Source: CAZJHD01 sp964545855 (GTDB lineage Bacteria; Planctomycetota; UBA1135; JACQFD01). From it: 64,000 bases of DNA. Below are positions 26,442 to 35,617 of this stretch, in pieces. The translations under genes and the position numbers were made by a program. The first letter of the stretch is position 1. Every line of letters starts with the position of its first letter. The notes under the pieces were generated by a model. The model saw only the letters and a list, made by a program, of their open reading frames with translations. It made no database searches and was not told the origin of the DNA. Where the stretch lies: contig CAZJHD010000007.1 of assembly GCA_964545855.1 (NCBI GenBank), positions 59,299 through 123,298 of the forward strand. Direction: 5' to 3'.

Positions 26442-29197
26442 TCGATGCTCTTCTTGGAAGCCGGCTTCTTCCCGGACTTCTTCGCGCCGGGCTTCTTCGT
26501 GCCGGGCTTCTTGGCAGCCGGCTCCTTCGCGCCCGCCTCCTTCGCACCCGCTGCCGGGGCCGAGGAAGGACGGCGCGAGCCTCTCCGCTTCTTGCTCGGA
26601 CCGGCGGCGGCGCGCGCGGCGAGGAGGTCGAGGGCCATCTCCAGCGACACGGACTCCGGCTCCGTGCCCTTCGGGAGCGAGGCATTCGTCTCTCCGTCGT
26701 TCACGTAGGGCCCGAAGCGTCCCGCGAGCACACGGATCTCCTTCTTCGTCACCGGGCTCGGACCGAGGACGCGGAGCGGTGCGCTGGGGCGGCCGAATCG
26801 GGCGCGGCCTCGGAGCTTCGGCTGCCGCAGCAGCTCGACGGCCTTCGCCAGCTCGATCTCGATGGGCGAGATCCCCGCTGGGATCGACCGTGTCTCGGTG
26901 CCGCACTTCACGTAGGGGCCGTAGCGCCCCGAGGCGGCCATCACCGCCTCGCCCGTGTCGGGGCTCGCTCCGAGCTCGCGCGGCAGAGAGAGGATCTTCT
27001 CCGCCTGCTCGAGCGTCACGGTCTCCTCGGTCATGCCCTCGAGGAGCGAGGCCATCTTCGGCTTCTCGCCGTCGGGCTCCGCGTCGCCGAGCTGCAAGTA
27101 GGGCCCGAAGCGTCCGTTCTTCACGTAGATCGGCTGACCCGTCTCCGAGTGGCTCCCCACCACCCGCGGCCCGCGTGCGGCGCGGTCGAGGAGCTCGATC
27201 GCGCGCTCGAGGGTGAGCTCGTCGGGCGCCAGATCCTCGGGGACGCTCGCGCGGTCGTCGCCCGAGCTGAGGAAGGGGCCATAGCGCCCCACGCGCACCT
27301 CGACGGGGCGTCCGTCGGGATGCATGCCGATCGGGATGCCGCAGACCACGCGCGGGTCGATCTGACTCTCCATCCGCTCGACGAGGCCCTTGAGGCCGAC
27401 CTGCCCGTTCCCGAAGTAGAACTGCTTCAGGTAGGCGGTCGACTGCTTCTGGCCGAGGGAGATGGAGTCGAGGTCGTCCTCCATGCTGGCGGTGAAGCCG
27501 TAGTCGACGAGGTGCGAGAGATACTCGACCAGGAGCCGCATCACGGCGAAGGCCGTGAAGGTCGGGACGAGCGCCGAGCCCTTCTTGAAGACGTACTTCC
27601 GCTCCTGGATCGTGTCGATGATCGATGCGTAGGTGGAGGGACGGCCGATGCCGCGGGCCTCGAGTTCCTTCACGAGGGTCGCTTCCGTGAGCCGCGCCGG
27701 CGGCTGCGTCGAGTGGGAGACGGACTCCAGGGACTTGCAGCGCAGCGGATCCTCGGCGGCGAGCGGCGGCAAGATCGTCTCGCGATCCGCGAGGGCGTCC
27801 TCGGGGTTGTCGCTCCCCTCGACGTAGGCGCGGAGGTACCCCGGGAACTCGATGGTCTTGCCGCTCGCCTGGAAACGGGCGACTCCGGTGCCCTTCCCGG
27901 AAGCCGCGACGACGATGGACGTCCGCTTCACGCGCGCGTCGGCCATCTGGCAGGCGACCGTCCGCTTCCAGACCAGCTCGTACACCTTCTGCTCGTCGGG
28001 GCTGAGATCGCGGAGCGTGTCGGGGTGGCGGAACTCGGCGCCCGCGGGACGGATCGCCTCGTGGGCCTCCTGCGCGTTCTTCACCTTCGTCTCGTAGCGA
28101 CGGGGCGCGTCCGGCAGGTACTCGGGGCCGAAATGCTTCTGGATGAGCTTGCGAGCCGCGCCGATGGCCTGCTCCGAGAGCGCCGTCGAGTCGGTTCGCA
28201 TGTAGGTGATGAGGCCGTTCTCGTAGAGACGCTGCGCGGCCGACATGGTCCGGCGCGCCGCGAACCGGAGCCGGCGATTCGACTCCTGCTGCAGCGTGCT
28301 CGTCGTGAAGGGGGCGTAGGGCCGCTCGACCGACTGCTTCTCCTCGACGCTCTCCACGCGGAACGTCCCGGCCTCGAGCCCCGCGCGGAGCTTCTCCGCG
28401 GCCGCGCCGTCGAGGTGGACCAGTTCCTGGTCTCCCTTCCTCTCGCCGCGGAGATCGAAGTCCTTGCCCGACGCCACGCGAACGCCGTCGACGCTCGCGA
28501 GCGACGCCTCGAAGGCGCCGCCCCCGAGACCTCCGCCCTCGGCCTTCGCGCCCGACTTGTCGAGGACCGCCTTCAGGTCCCAGTACTCGCGGGCGCGGAA
28601 CTGGAGCCGCTCCTGCTCGCGCTCGACCACGAGGCGCACGGCGACGCTCTGCACGCGTCCCGCCGAGAGACGGGGCCGCACCTTCTTCCAGAGGAGCGGC
28701 GAGACCTCGTAGCCATAGAGGCGGTCGACGATGCGGCGCGTCTCCTGGGCGGAGACGAGCGCGTCGTCGATGCGGCGCGGATTCGCGAGAGCCTCCGCGA
28801 TCGCGTCCTTCGTGATCTCGTGGAACACGAGCCGCTTCACCGGCAGTCCCTTGCGCGGCTTCAGCACCTCCAGCAAGTGCCAGGAGATCGCCTCGCCCTC
28901 GCGGTCCTCGTCGGTCGCGAGGTAGAGCTCGGACGCCTTCTCCAGCAGCGCCTTCAGCTTCTTCACCTGGTCGCGCTTGTCCGCCGGCACGACGTAGAGC
29001 GGTGCGAACTCGTGGTCGACGTCGACGCCGAGGCGCGCCCACTTCTCCTTCTTGTGGGCCGCAGGGATCTCCGCGGCGCTGCGCGGGAGGTCTCGGATGT
29101 GGCCGATGCTCGCCTCGACGGAGAACCCGCTGCCGAGGAACTTCCCGATGGTCCTCGCCTTCGCGGGCGATTCGACGATGACGAGGGGCTTGGACAT
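26438..29197 (-). CDS. topA: DNA topoisomerase I
   Basis: This type IA topoisomerase relaxes negative supercoils. The 919-residue protein starts with the Toprim domain (VIVESPAKARTIGKFLG, ATDEDREGEAISWH). The active-site Tyr is Tyr332 in YMRTDSTAL. Instead of zinc fingers the C-terminus has four repeats of the topoisomerase C-terminal type, at RYGPFLSSGDD, RFGPYLQLGD, RYGPYVKCGTE and RFGPYVNDGET. A Lys/Pro/Ala-rich tail of about 50 residues with repeated PGxKKPG follows and probably binds DNA non-specifically. It heads an operon with the DUF1643 and POT genes. Confidence 0.96.
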   Translation of the reverse strand: MSKPLVIVESPAKARTIGKFLGSGFSVEASIGHIRDLPRSAAEIPAAHKKEKWARLGVDVDHEFAPLYVVPADKRDQVKKLKALLEKASELYLATDEDREGEAISWHLLEVLKPRKGLPVKRLVFHEITKDAIAEALANPRRIDDALVSAQETRRIVDRLYGYEVSPLLWKKVRPRLSAGRVQSVAVRLVVEREQERLQFRAREYWDLKAVLDKSGAKAEGGGLGGGAFEASLASVDGVRVASGKDFDLRGERKGDQELVHLDGAAAEKLRAGLEAGTFRVESVEEKQSVERPYAPFTTSTLQQESNRRLRFAARRTMSAAQRLYENGLITYMRTDSTALSEQAIGAARKLIQKHFGPEYLPDAPRRYETKVKNAQEAHEAIRPAGAEFRHPDTLRDLSPDEQKVYELVWKRTVACQMADARVKRTSIVVAASGKGTGVARFQASGKTIEFPGYLRAYVEGSDNPEDALADRETILPPLAAEDPLRCKSLESVSHSTQPPARLTEATLVKELEARGIGRPSTYASIIDTIQERKYVFKKGSALVPTFTAFAVMRLLVEYLSHLVDYGFTASMEDDLDSISLGQKQSTAYLKQFYFGNGQVGLKGLVERMESQIDPRVVCGIPIGMHPDGRPVEVRVGRYGPFLSSGDDRASVPEDLAPDELTLERAIELLDRAARGPRVVGSHSETGQPIYVKNGRFGPYLQLGDAEPDGEKPKMASLLEGMTEETVTLEQAEKILSLPRELGASPDTGEAVMAASGRYGPYVKCGTETRSIPAGISPIEIELAKAVELLRQPKLRGRARFGRPSAPLRVLGPSPVTKKEIRVLAGRFGPYVNDGETNASLPKGTEPESVSLEMALDLLAARAAAGPSKKRRGSRRPSSAPAAGAKEAGAKEPAAKKPGTKKPGAKKSGKKPASKKSIE

Positions 29198-29414
29198 GGA
29201 GAGCGGGGAGGGGGCGCCCGGCGCCGGGGATATCGGGCGTGCGGCGCACCAAAGTCAAGGATCGTGCTCGCGGGAGCTGCGGGGCGTCCTCTCACGTCGG
29301 CGCACCGTGATACATTTCGAGGTCCGATCCAGCTCCCGCGGTTCGAGGTGATCGGGCCCGTTCGACCTCCCCTCCGACTCGCTCCGTCGCAAGACCGACC
29401 GCACCCGCTCCGAC

Positions 29415-30482
29415 ATGCAGATCACCGAGATCCCCGTTCCTGGGTACGAACGCGTCGCGAAGGCCGTGGACCGAGAGAGCGGTCTCCGCGCGATCATCGC
29501 CGTCCACGACCGGACGCTCGGGCCCGCCCTCGGCGGCATGCGCGTGTGGCCCTACGAGACCGAGGAAGTCGCGCTCACCGACGTGCTGCGCCTCTCGCGC
29601 GGCATGACCTACAAGTCGGCCGTCGCGCGCACCGGTCTCGGCGGAGGGAAGTCGGTCGTGATCGCCGATGGGAGATCGGGCAAGAGCGAGGCGCTCTTCC
29701 TCGCCATGGGCCGATTCATCGAGGCCTTCGGCGGCAAGTACATCACGGCGGAGGACGTGGGCACGTCGATCCCCGACCTGGAGATCGTCCGCCGCGAGAC
29801 GAAGTGGGTGACCGGCCTCTCGCGCAAGGCGCAGTCGAGCGGCAATCCGTCGCCCTACACGGCCCTCGGCGTCTTCCAGGGACTGCATGCGGTGATCGAG
29901 CGATGCTTCGGCGCCGCGAGCCCGAAGGGGCTCCGCTTCGGCATCCAGGGCGTCGGCGCCGTCGGCTCCGAGGTCGCGCGCCTCCTCGCGGAGGCGGGCG
30001 CGACGGTGCTCGTGCGCGACCTCGACGCCCGCCGCGCGGAGGCGCTGGCGACGAGCCTCGGCGTCACCTCCGTCCGCGACGACCGCGTGCTGTTCGAATC
30101 GTGCGACGTGCTCGTGCCCTGCGCCCTCGGCGGCGCCCTGAACGACGACACGATCCCGCAGCTCCGGTGCAAGGCCGTCGCCGGCGCGGCGAACAACCAG
30201 CTCCTCGAGGAGCGCCATGGCGACGAGCTCGCGCGCCGAGGAATTCTCTACGCGCCCGACTACGTCATCAATGCCGGCGGGATCATCAACGTGTCCGTCG
30301 AGCTGCTCCCGGGCGGCTACGTCGAGAAGGAGTCGCTGCGACGCATCGCGCAGATCCCGGCCAGCCTGAAGCGCGTCTTCGAGATCTCCGAGCGCGAGAA
30401 GATCGGAACGCACCGCGCGGCCGACCGCCTCGCCGAGGAGATCCTCCGCGAGGCGGCCAAAGCGAAGGCGAAGGCCTCCTGA
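29415..30482 (+). CDS. Leucine dehydrogenase (Glu/Leu/Phe/Val dehydrogenase family)
   Basis: This enzyme oxidatively deaminates branched-chain amino acids with NAD+. The 355-residue length is typical of leucine rather than glutamate dehydrogenases. The substrate domain has ALGGMRVWPY and the catalytic Lys region MTYKSAVARTGLGGGKSVV. The NAD domain has GIQGVGAVGSEVARLLAEAGA, and PCALGGALNDDTI and YVINAGGIINVSVEL are further family segments. It is divergent from topA, with 217 bp between the start codons. Confidence 0.92.
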   Translation: MQITEIPVPGYERVAKAVDRESGLRAIIAVHDRTLGPALGGMRVWPYETEEVALTDVLRLSRGMTYKSAVARTGLGGGKSVVIADGRSGKSEALFLAMGRFIEAFGGKYITAEDVGTSIPDLEIVRRETKWVTGLSRKAQSSGNPSPYTALGVFQGLHAVIERCFGAASPKGLRFGIQGVGAVGSEVARLLAEAGATVLVRDLDARRAEALATSLGVTSVRDDRVLFESCDVLVPCALGGALNDDTIPQLRCKAVAGAANNQLLEERHGDELARRGILYAPDYVINAGGIINVSVELLPGGYVEKESLRRIAQIPASLKRVFEISEREKIGTHRAADRLAEEILREAAKAKAKAS

Positions 30483-30490
30483 CGAGCGGC

Positions 30491-31474
30491 TCAGCCGCGC
30501 GCGAGGACGGCGAGGGCCTCCTCGAGTCTTCCCGCGGCCGATTCCTCGCGGCGCCGCGCAGTGGCGATCGCTCCAGCCGCGGCAGCGCGCCGTTCGGCGC
30601 GCCGCAGATCCGCCGGCTCCCGGAGCGACTCGCGGGCGATGCCGCCGAAGAGCTGCGCCGAGGCGTCGAGGTCGTTCGCGGCGTGCACGAGGGCGATGGC
30701 GGCGTCCAACGCGGGACTCTCCTCCGGGATGGCCTCGGCCCGATCCGTGAGGAACGACGCGGCCCATCCGCGCGCCTCGGCCAGGGCGGCGAGCAGGCAC
30801 GCGTGTCCCGCGGGATCGAGCGCGTCGCCCCCGGCGCCCAGTGCGAGGCACCATGCCTCCAGCGCGGCGTGCCCCGTGTGCACCCCGGCGGCGCTCCAGT
30901 CTCCGCCCCGGATCTCCCGGAGAGCGAGGGCGAGCGCGGCGCGGTCGGCGGCGCGCGGATCGACGGTGTGCCGCACCGTGGCTCGGGCGACGAAGAGGCT
31001 CGGACCTTCGGGCCTTCGCGCGAGCGTGGCCGGGTCGAGGACTCCGCTGGCAACGCCTCCCGAGGCGCGCCCGAGCACGATCCACCGGACACCGCGCCTT
31101 CCTACCACGATCCCGAATTCGGGAACGTCGAAGGGGCTCCAGAGGAGCGACGCCCTGCCGGAATCGAGCGCCGTCTCGACGAGACGTCTCGCGCGGTGAC
31201 GCGCGGGCTCGACGAGCAGATCGTCTGCGGAGCAGGAGACGAGGTCGGCGTCGTAGCCGAGGTGATCGAACGCACGTGCGAGCGTGGGCGCGAAGGGGAA
31301 CGCGCTCCAGAGGCCGCGCCGCGCCCCCTCGGCGAAGCAGGCCCGGAACGCGAGGCCCGTGCGGCCGGCCACTTCCGGGAGGGACCGCGCGTCGCCGCAG
31401 CTGGCGATGCAGGCCGCGATCGAGGCGACGGCCGTGCCGTGGCAGTCGGGGAACTCGCGGGGAATCGCGTCCAC
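30491..31474 (-). CDS. Hypothetical protein, possibly BtrH-N/C39-like fold
   Basis: This 327-residue protein starts at a GTG 21 bp after the map stop. Residues 5-110 resemble the N-terminal domain of BtrH-like proteins. There is a Cys-containing segment FPDCHGTAVASIAACI, a conserved-looking LPEVAGRTGLAFRACF, and then SAFPFAPTLARAFDHLGYDADLV. The rest is helical and Ala/Arg-rich. BtrH-type proteins transfer or cleave acyl groups using a Cys-His pair, but whether the residues are in place here cannot be decided by eye. Cotranscription with map is likely. Confidence 0.6.
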   Translation of the reverse strand: MDAIPREFPDCHGTAVASIAACIASCGDARSLPEVAGRTGLAFRACFAEGARRGLWSAFPFAPTLARAFDHLGYDADLVSCSADDLLVEPARHRARRLVETALDSGRASLLWSPFDVPEFGIVVGRRGVRWIVLGRASGGVASGVLDPATLARRPEGPSLFVARATVRHTVDPRAADRAALALALREIRGGDWSAAGVHTGHAALEAWCLALGAGGDALDPAGHACLLAALAEARGWAASFLTDRAEAIPEESPALDAAIALVHAANDLDASAQLFGGIARESLREPADLRRAERRAAAAGAIATARRREESAAGRLEEALAVLARG

Positions 31475-31494
31475 GGATCGTTCCGCGGCGAGGG

Positions 31495-32436
31495 TCAGTG
31501 GGTGAGGACTTCGACCCCGTCGGCCGTGATCAGCAGCGTGTGCTCGAACTGGGCGACCATCGTGCCGGGCTGCTCGCAGAGCGGCGGGTACCGCGCGAGG
31601 CAGCCCTGCTTCGTCAGCGCGAGGAGCGTCTCCTCGACGCGCTTCGTCTCGAACTCCCGGAAGTAGCGGCGTGCGATGGGCAGGCCGTTCCAGGACTCGA
31701 TGGACGCGAGCACCTCGGGGTCGATCCCCTTGCCGCTCTTCGCCTTCTTCGCCGATCGCATGAAGACCTCCGCGCGGCCGCGCTCCTCGACGTAGCCGGC
31801 GCCGTCGGTCGCGAAGGGCTCGATCGCGCAGACGGTGCCGGTCTGGAGGATCGAGCCGGAGCTCCGCTCGGGGACGTTCGGGATCTGCGGCGCCGTGTGC
31901 ACCTTCCAGCGGCCGACGCCGTGGCCCGTGAGGTTCGAGACCGGATTCACCCCGAAGGAGCGGATCGCGCGCGCGATCGCCTCGCCGATCTTCGATGGGG
32001 CGACGCCGGGTCCCGCCGTCGCGATGGCTGCGTCGAGGGCCGCCTTCGCCGCGGCGACGAGAGTCCTGCCGCGCTCGCCATCGCCCAGGTCGATCGTGAT
32101 CGCCGTGTCGCAGACGTAGCCGTCGACGGCGGCGCCGATGTCGAGCTTCACGAGGTCGCCCTCCTCGTAGCGCAGCTCGTCGGTCGGATGCGCGCAGTAG
32201 TGAGCCGCCACGTGGTTGCGGCTCGACTGCGCGGGGAAGGCGGGGATCGCGCCGAGACGGCGCACCTCGTCCTCCACGGCCTCCGTGACCTCGCGGATCG
32301 TCGCGCCCGGCCGGACCATGCGCGCTCCCACGGCGCGCGCTCGAGCGATGATGCGCCCCGCCTCGCGGAACGACGCGAGCGCGTGCGGATCGCGCGCAGG
32401 CGTCGGCGCCGGCTTGGCGAAGAGCGGGAGGGACAT
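31495..32436 (-). CDS. map: Methionine aminopeptidase, type II (archaeal/eukaryotic-like)
   Basis: The enzyme removes the initiator Met from nascent proteins. The 313-residue protein has the pita-bread metal ligands: Asp99 in KLDIGAAVDGY, Asp110 in CDTAIT, the His of LTGHGVG, and Glu in CAIEPFATDGAG and QFEHTLLI. The longer insertion between GHG and AIEPF, the FATDGAGYVEE segment and the C-terminal PPLCEQPGTMVAQFEHT are hallmarks of type II enzymes, not of the type I enzyme usual in bacteria. The start ATG and the N-terminus are unambiguous. It is divergent from the cupredoxin gene. Confidence 0.88.
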   Translation of the reverse strand: MSLPLFAKPAPTPARDPHALASFREAGRIIARARAVGARMVRPGATIREVTEAVEDEVRRLGAIPAFPAQSSRNHVAAHYCAHPTDELRYEEGDLVKLDIGAAVDGYVCDTAITIDLGDGERGRTLVAAAKAALDAAIATAGPGVAPSKIGEAIARAIRSFGVNPVSNLTGHGVGRWKVHTAPQIPNVPERSSGSILQTGTVCAIEPFATDGAGYVEERGRAEVFMRSAKKAKSGKGIDPEVLASIESWNGLPIARRYFREFETKRVEETLLALTKQGCLARYPPLCEQPGTMVAQFEHTLLITADGVEVLTH

Positions 32437-32446
32437 GGTGGGGCAC

Positions 32447-32452
32447 TATACT
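32447..32452 (+). promoter_or_regulatory. Possible -10 box (TATACT) upstream of the first cupredoxin gene
   Basis: TATACT stands out in a GC-rich 86-bp divergent region, about 70 bp before the ATG at 32523. No convincing -35 box is visible at 17 bp spacing. It is therefore only a candidate. Confidence 0.25.
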
Positions 32453-32522
32453 TGCGGCTCGCGCGAGGACGTCCGCCGCGCTCGTGGCCTCGATCCCGAG
32501 CGCTCCCCTCCGAGTGGAATCG

Positions 32523-33386
32523 ATGACCCAGACAACTCGCATCGCCGGTCGATCGTGGCCCCGCGCCGTCGCGACGATCGCGCTCCTCTCGTTTCTACCG
32601 ATCGGTCTTGCCTGCTCTGGAGGCTGCAGCAAGGAGCCCGGTGCCGGCGCCGGCGCGGGAGCGGGCGCCGACGCGGGCGCAGGCGGCGCCAAGCCCGAAA
32701 CGCCGCAGGCTCCTCCGCCGAAGGCCCGGCCTGCGTCCGAGATCGACGCCGCGACGGCCGGGAGGATCCACGGCGTCGTCCGATTCGCGGGGACGCCGCC
32801 GAAGCCCGAGCCCGTGGCGCTCAATGCCGAGTGCTCGCACGTGGCGAGCGAGCCGGTCGTGATCGAGAGCCTGTTGGTGTCGCCCGACGGTGCCCTGCAG
32901 AACGTGCTCGTGCACGTGAAGTCGGGCCTCGAGGCGTGGGAGTTCCCGGTGCCCTCGGAGCCCGCCGTGCTCGATCAGAAGGGTTGCCGCTACGTTCCGC
33001 ACGGGCTCGTCATGAGGGCCGGTCAGACTCTCCAGATCCACACCTCCGATCCGGTCGTCCACAACGTGAACCTCTCGTCGCGCAAGAACGGCTTGACGAA
33101 CAAGGCGCAGCTCCCCGGCGACAAGGCGATCGAATTCAAGATGAAGCGACCCGAGAACGGGGTGAACGTGCGCTGCGACATCCACCCGTGGATGGGCGCC
33201 CTGGTCCACGTGCTCGAGCACCCGAAACACGCCCTCACGGGTGCCGATGGCCGGTTCACGCTGGAGGGGCTTCCGCCCGGCAAGTACGTGGTGGAGGCGG
33301 TGCACGAGAAGCTCGGGTCGAAGGAGACGGTCGTGGACGTCGGCGCGAAGGGCGACGTCGCCACCGACTTCTCCTTCGGTCCCTGA
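32523..33386 (+). CDS. Cupredoxin-like lipoprotein with carboxypeptidase-regulatory domain (paralogue 1)
   Basis: This 287-residue exported protein has a hydrophobic leader and a lipobox ending in GLACSGG (lipidated Cys31 likely), followed by a Gly/Ala linker. Residues 75-230 resemble the methylamine-utilisation/cupredoxin family, with VLDQKGCRYVPHGLVMRAGQ, DPVVHNVNLSS and CDIHPWMGALVHV. A His together with C-x2-H-x2-M is the ligand pattern of type 1 or related copper centres. The last 60 residues form a transthyretin-like module (ADGRFTLEGLPPGKYVVEAVHEKLG). It is paralogous to the next gene and opens the cytochrome oxidase assembly cluster. An upstream ATG at 32484 is less likely. Confidence 0.8.
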   Translation: MTQTTRIAGRSWPRAVATIALLSFLPIGLACSGGCSKEPGAGAGAGAGADAGAGGAKPETPQAPPPKARPASEIDAATAGRIHGVVRFAGTPPKPEPVALNAECSHVASEPVVIESLLVSPDGALQNVLVHVKSGLEAWEFPVPSEPAVLDQKGCRYVPHGLVMRAGQTLQIHTSDPVVHNVNLSSRKNGLTNKAQLPGDKAIEFKMKRPENGVNVRCDIHPWMGALVHVLEHPKHALTGADGRFTLEGLPPGKYVVEAVHEKLGSKETVVDVGAKGDVATDFSFGP

Positions 33387-33409
33387 GAGCGTCGTTCGCG
33401 CCCGCAGCG

Positions 33410-33466
33410 TCGCTCGCTGGTCGCTCGGCCTCGACCCAGGGGCGGCGATTCTTTCGCAACCTCTCC
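33410..33466 (+). repeat. Dispersed repeat copy B
   Basis: This is the second long copy of the element at 21977-22032, differing by a 2-bp insertion and several substitutions. It begins 23 bp after the stop of the first cupredoxin gene. It is followed at 33483-33499 by a short hairpin GGGGAGA-GTT-TCTCCCC without a U-tract. Confidence 0.55.
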
Positions 33467-33482
33467 GAGGATTTTCTCGGCG

Positions 33483-33499
33483 GGGGAGAGTTTCTCCCC
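33483..33499. repeat. Hairpin between the two cupredoxin genes
   Basis: GGGGAGA and TCTCCCC pair perfectly around a 3-nt loop GTT. It lies between paralogues 1 and 2, directly after repeat copy B. It could attenuate transcription or stabilise the upstream mRNA end. No T-run follows, so a classical terminator is doubtful. Confidence 0.45.
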
Positions 33500-33675
33500 G
33501 CGCGCGCGGCTCTCCTTGACTTCACGTCGGCGCGCCGATGACATACCGGCCCGGGACGGGAAGCCCCGACCGGTCCGGCACTTGCTGCCGCCATTCCCGC
33601 ACCGCGACGCGCGTGACGCGCTCGGATGCACTCCGATCCTTCGCGGTGCCTCGACTCCACCTCTTCAGGAAGACC

Positions 33676-34509
33676 ATGCTTCGAAACACTCTTCTCTTCG
33701 CGGTCGGCGTCGCGACGCCGTTCGTGCTTTCGTCCTTCCTCTGCGGATCGTCCGGCAGCAAGTCGGTGGAGCCCGTCTCCTCCTGTTGCGCCACGAGCGA
33801 TGCTTTCGCCGCCGCGGAGTTCACGGTCCCGGCGGAGCCGATCTCGGCCACGACCGCCTCGGCGCCGGTTGCCGCATCGGCGGTGAAGGGCGTGGTGAAG
33901 TTCGAGGGCGCCGCTCCCGCGCGTAAGGCGATCGACATGGCGGCGGACGGCGTCTGCGCCGGCCTCCACACCGATCGTGTGCTCGACGAGGACGTGGTCG
34001 TGTCGAAGGAGGGAATGCTCCGCGACGTGTTCGTCTACGTGAAGAAGGGCGCCGACGGGAAGTACGACACGCCGAGCGAGCCCGTGGTCCTCGACCAGAA
34101 GGGCTGCGTCTACGTGCCGCACGTCCTCGGCGTCATGCCGAAGCAGATGATCCGGATCCTCAACAGCGACGGGACGACGCACAACGTGCACGCGTCGCCG
34201 CGGAAGAACGCCGCCTTCAACCAGGGACAGCCGGCCGGCGCCGACGCTCTCGAGAAGGAGATGAAGAACGCGGAGACGAGCATCCCCGTGAAGTGCGACA
34301 TCCATCCCTGGATGCACGCCGTGATCCACGTCGTGAAGAACCCGCACTTCGCCGTCTCCGCCGAGAACGGCAGCTTCGAGATCAAGGGACTCCCGGCGGG
34401 CGAGTACACGCTGGAGGCCATCCACGACACGCTCGGCAAGCAGACGGCCGACGTGAGGATCGGAGACGGCGAGACGAAGGAGATCTCCTTCTCCTTCAAG
34501 GCGAAGTGA
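33676..34509 (+). CDS. Cupredoxin-like exported protein with carboxypeptidase-regulatory domain (paralogue 2)
   Basis: This 277-residue paralogue of the preceding gene has an N-terminal hydrophobic export signal (NTLLFAVGVATPFVLSSFLCG). The copper-type segment has DGTTHNVHASP and CDIHPWMHAVIHV, preserving His and C-x2-H-x2-M. The C-terminal module is ENGSFEIKGLPAGEYTLEA. AGGA precedes the ATG at 33676 at suitable spacing, which decides the start over 33538. Its position directly before ctaA suggests a copper-handling or electron-carrier role for the cytochrome oxidase. The copper binding is inferred, not shown. Confidence 0.8.
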   Translation: MLRNTLLFAVGVATPFVLSSFLCGSSGSKSVEPVSSCCATSDAFAAAEFTVPAEPISATTASAPVAASAVKGVVKFEGAAPARKAIDMAADGVCAGLHTDRVLDEDVVVSKEGMLRDVFVYVKKGADGKYDTPSEPVVLDQKGCVYVPHVLGVMPKQMIRILNSDGTTHNVHASPRKNAAFNQGQPAGADALEKEMKNAETSIPVKCDIHPWMHAVIHVVKNPHFAVSAENGSFEIKGLPAGEYTLEAIHDTLGKQTADVRIGDGETKEISFSFKAK

Positions 34510-34564
34510 GCAACGCCGATCCGGGCCGGACGTGAGGCGTCCGGCGCGGAGAGCGCGAGTCTCG

Positions 34565-35617
34565 ATGCACCCCGATTCGGCCCCGGCGGCGTCTCCTTCC
34601 GAGAGGGATGAGACGCCGCCGCCGCATGGAGGCTCGCCGCGCACGGTCTTCGTCCTGGCCGTGCTCGTGACCCTCGTGGCCGTCGTGATGATCACTCTCG
34701 GCGCCGTCGTGACGAGCCGGGACGCTGGGCTCAGCATCCCCGACGGCGTGAGCAACCACGGCGCCGTCGTGCCTTCGGCGCAGCTCGAGAGCGGCTGGAG
34801 CGACCCCGCGACGGGCCGCGCCTACTCGGCGGCAGACGTCCGGTCGGAGTTCGTGCACCGGGCCGTCGGCTGGACGCTCGGCCTGCTCACGCTCACGCTC
34901 GCCTTCGCGCTCCATCGGAGTGAACCGCGCCGCGGTGTTCGCCGGCTCGGTCTGCTCGCCGTTGCGCTGGTGGCGGTCCAGGGTGCTCTCGGCGCCGCCG
35001 GAGTGCACTGGCGCCAGCCCCTCTGGCTCGTCGTGCCGCATGCGCTGCTGGCGCAGGCGTTCCTCGCGACGCTGGTGACGATCGCTGCGTCGCAGACGCG
35101 CGAGAGCCGATCTCCGCTCCCGGCCGAGGAGTCGTCCGTCCTGCGGTCGATCCGCCGCATCGCGCCGATCGCACTGGCGGCGATCGTGCTGCAGCTCTTG
35201 CTGGGCGCTCTCCACCGGCACGACGGGTCTCCGGTCGCCTTCGGCGCGCACGTCGTCCTGGCGTTCGTGATCCTCGCTCTGGTGGGCGCGATGGCGACGC
35301 TCCTCGCCGGCTCGGCCGCGCCGACGGGCTCGCGCTGGCACGGCCGGCTCGAGCGGCACGCGCGGCTCCTCGGGATGCTCGCGGTGGTCCAGGTCTTCCT
35401 CGGATTCGCTTCCTGGCTGTTCCGGGTGCCGAAGCAGGCGGGAGGCGATCGGTCGCTCGCGAGTCTCCTGTTCCCGACGCTGCACGTCGTCGTCGGCGCC
35501 GCCATCCTCGGCGTGGCCTGGCTCCTCGTCCTGGGCGCGTGGCGCGCGACGGCGGGAGCCGGCGCCCGAGCCGCGATGCGGGACGACCGCGCGACGCTCG
35601 CCGGAGCCTCGGCGTGA
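34565..35617 (+). CDS. ctaA: Heme A synthase (CtaA/Cox15)
   Basis: CtaA oxidises the C8 methyl of heme O to make heme A for aa3-type cytochrome oxidases. The 350-residue membrane protein has about eight helices. The family features are GAVVTSRDAGLSIPDGVSNHG near the start, the heme-ligand helix EFVHRAVGWTLG, QGALGAAGVHWRQP, ALHRHDGSPVAFGAHVVLAF and the late LFPTLHVVVGAA. A GTG at 34532 gives a longer version. The stop overlaps the ctaB start (GTGA). Confidence 0.92.
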   Translation: MHPDSAPAASPSERDETPPPHGGSPRTVFVLAVLVTLVAVVMITLGAVVTSRDAGLSIPDGVSNHGAVVPSAQLESGWSDPATGRAYSAADVRSEFVHRAVGWTLGLLTLTLAFALHRSEPRRGVRRLGLLAVALVAVQGALGAAGVHWRQPLWLVVPHALLAQAFLATLVTIAASQTRESRSPLPAEESSVLRSIRRIAPIALAAIVLQLLLGALHRHDGSPVAFGAHVVLAFVILALVGAMATLLAGSAAPTGSRWHGRLERHARLLGMLAVVQVFLGFASWLFRVPKQAGGDRSLASLLFPTLHVVVGAAILGVAWLLVLGAWRATAGAGARAAMRDDRATLAGASA

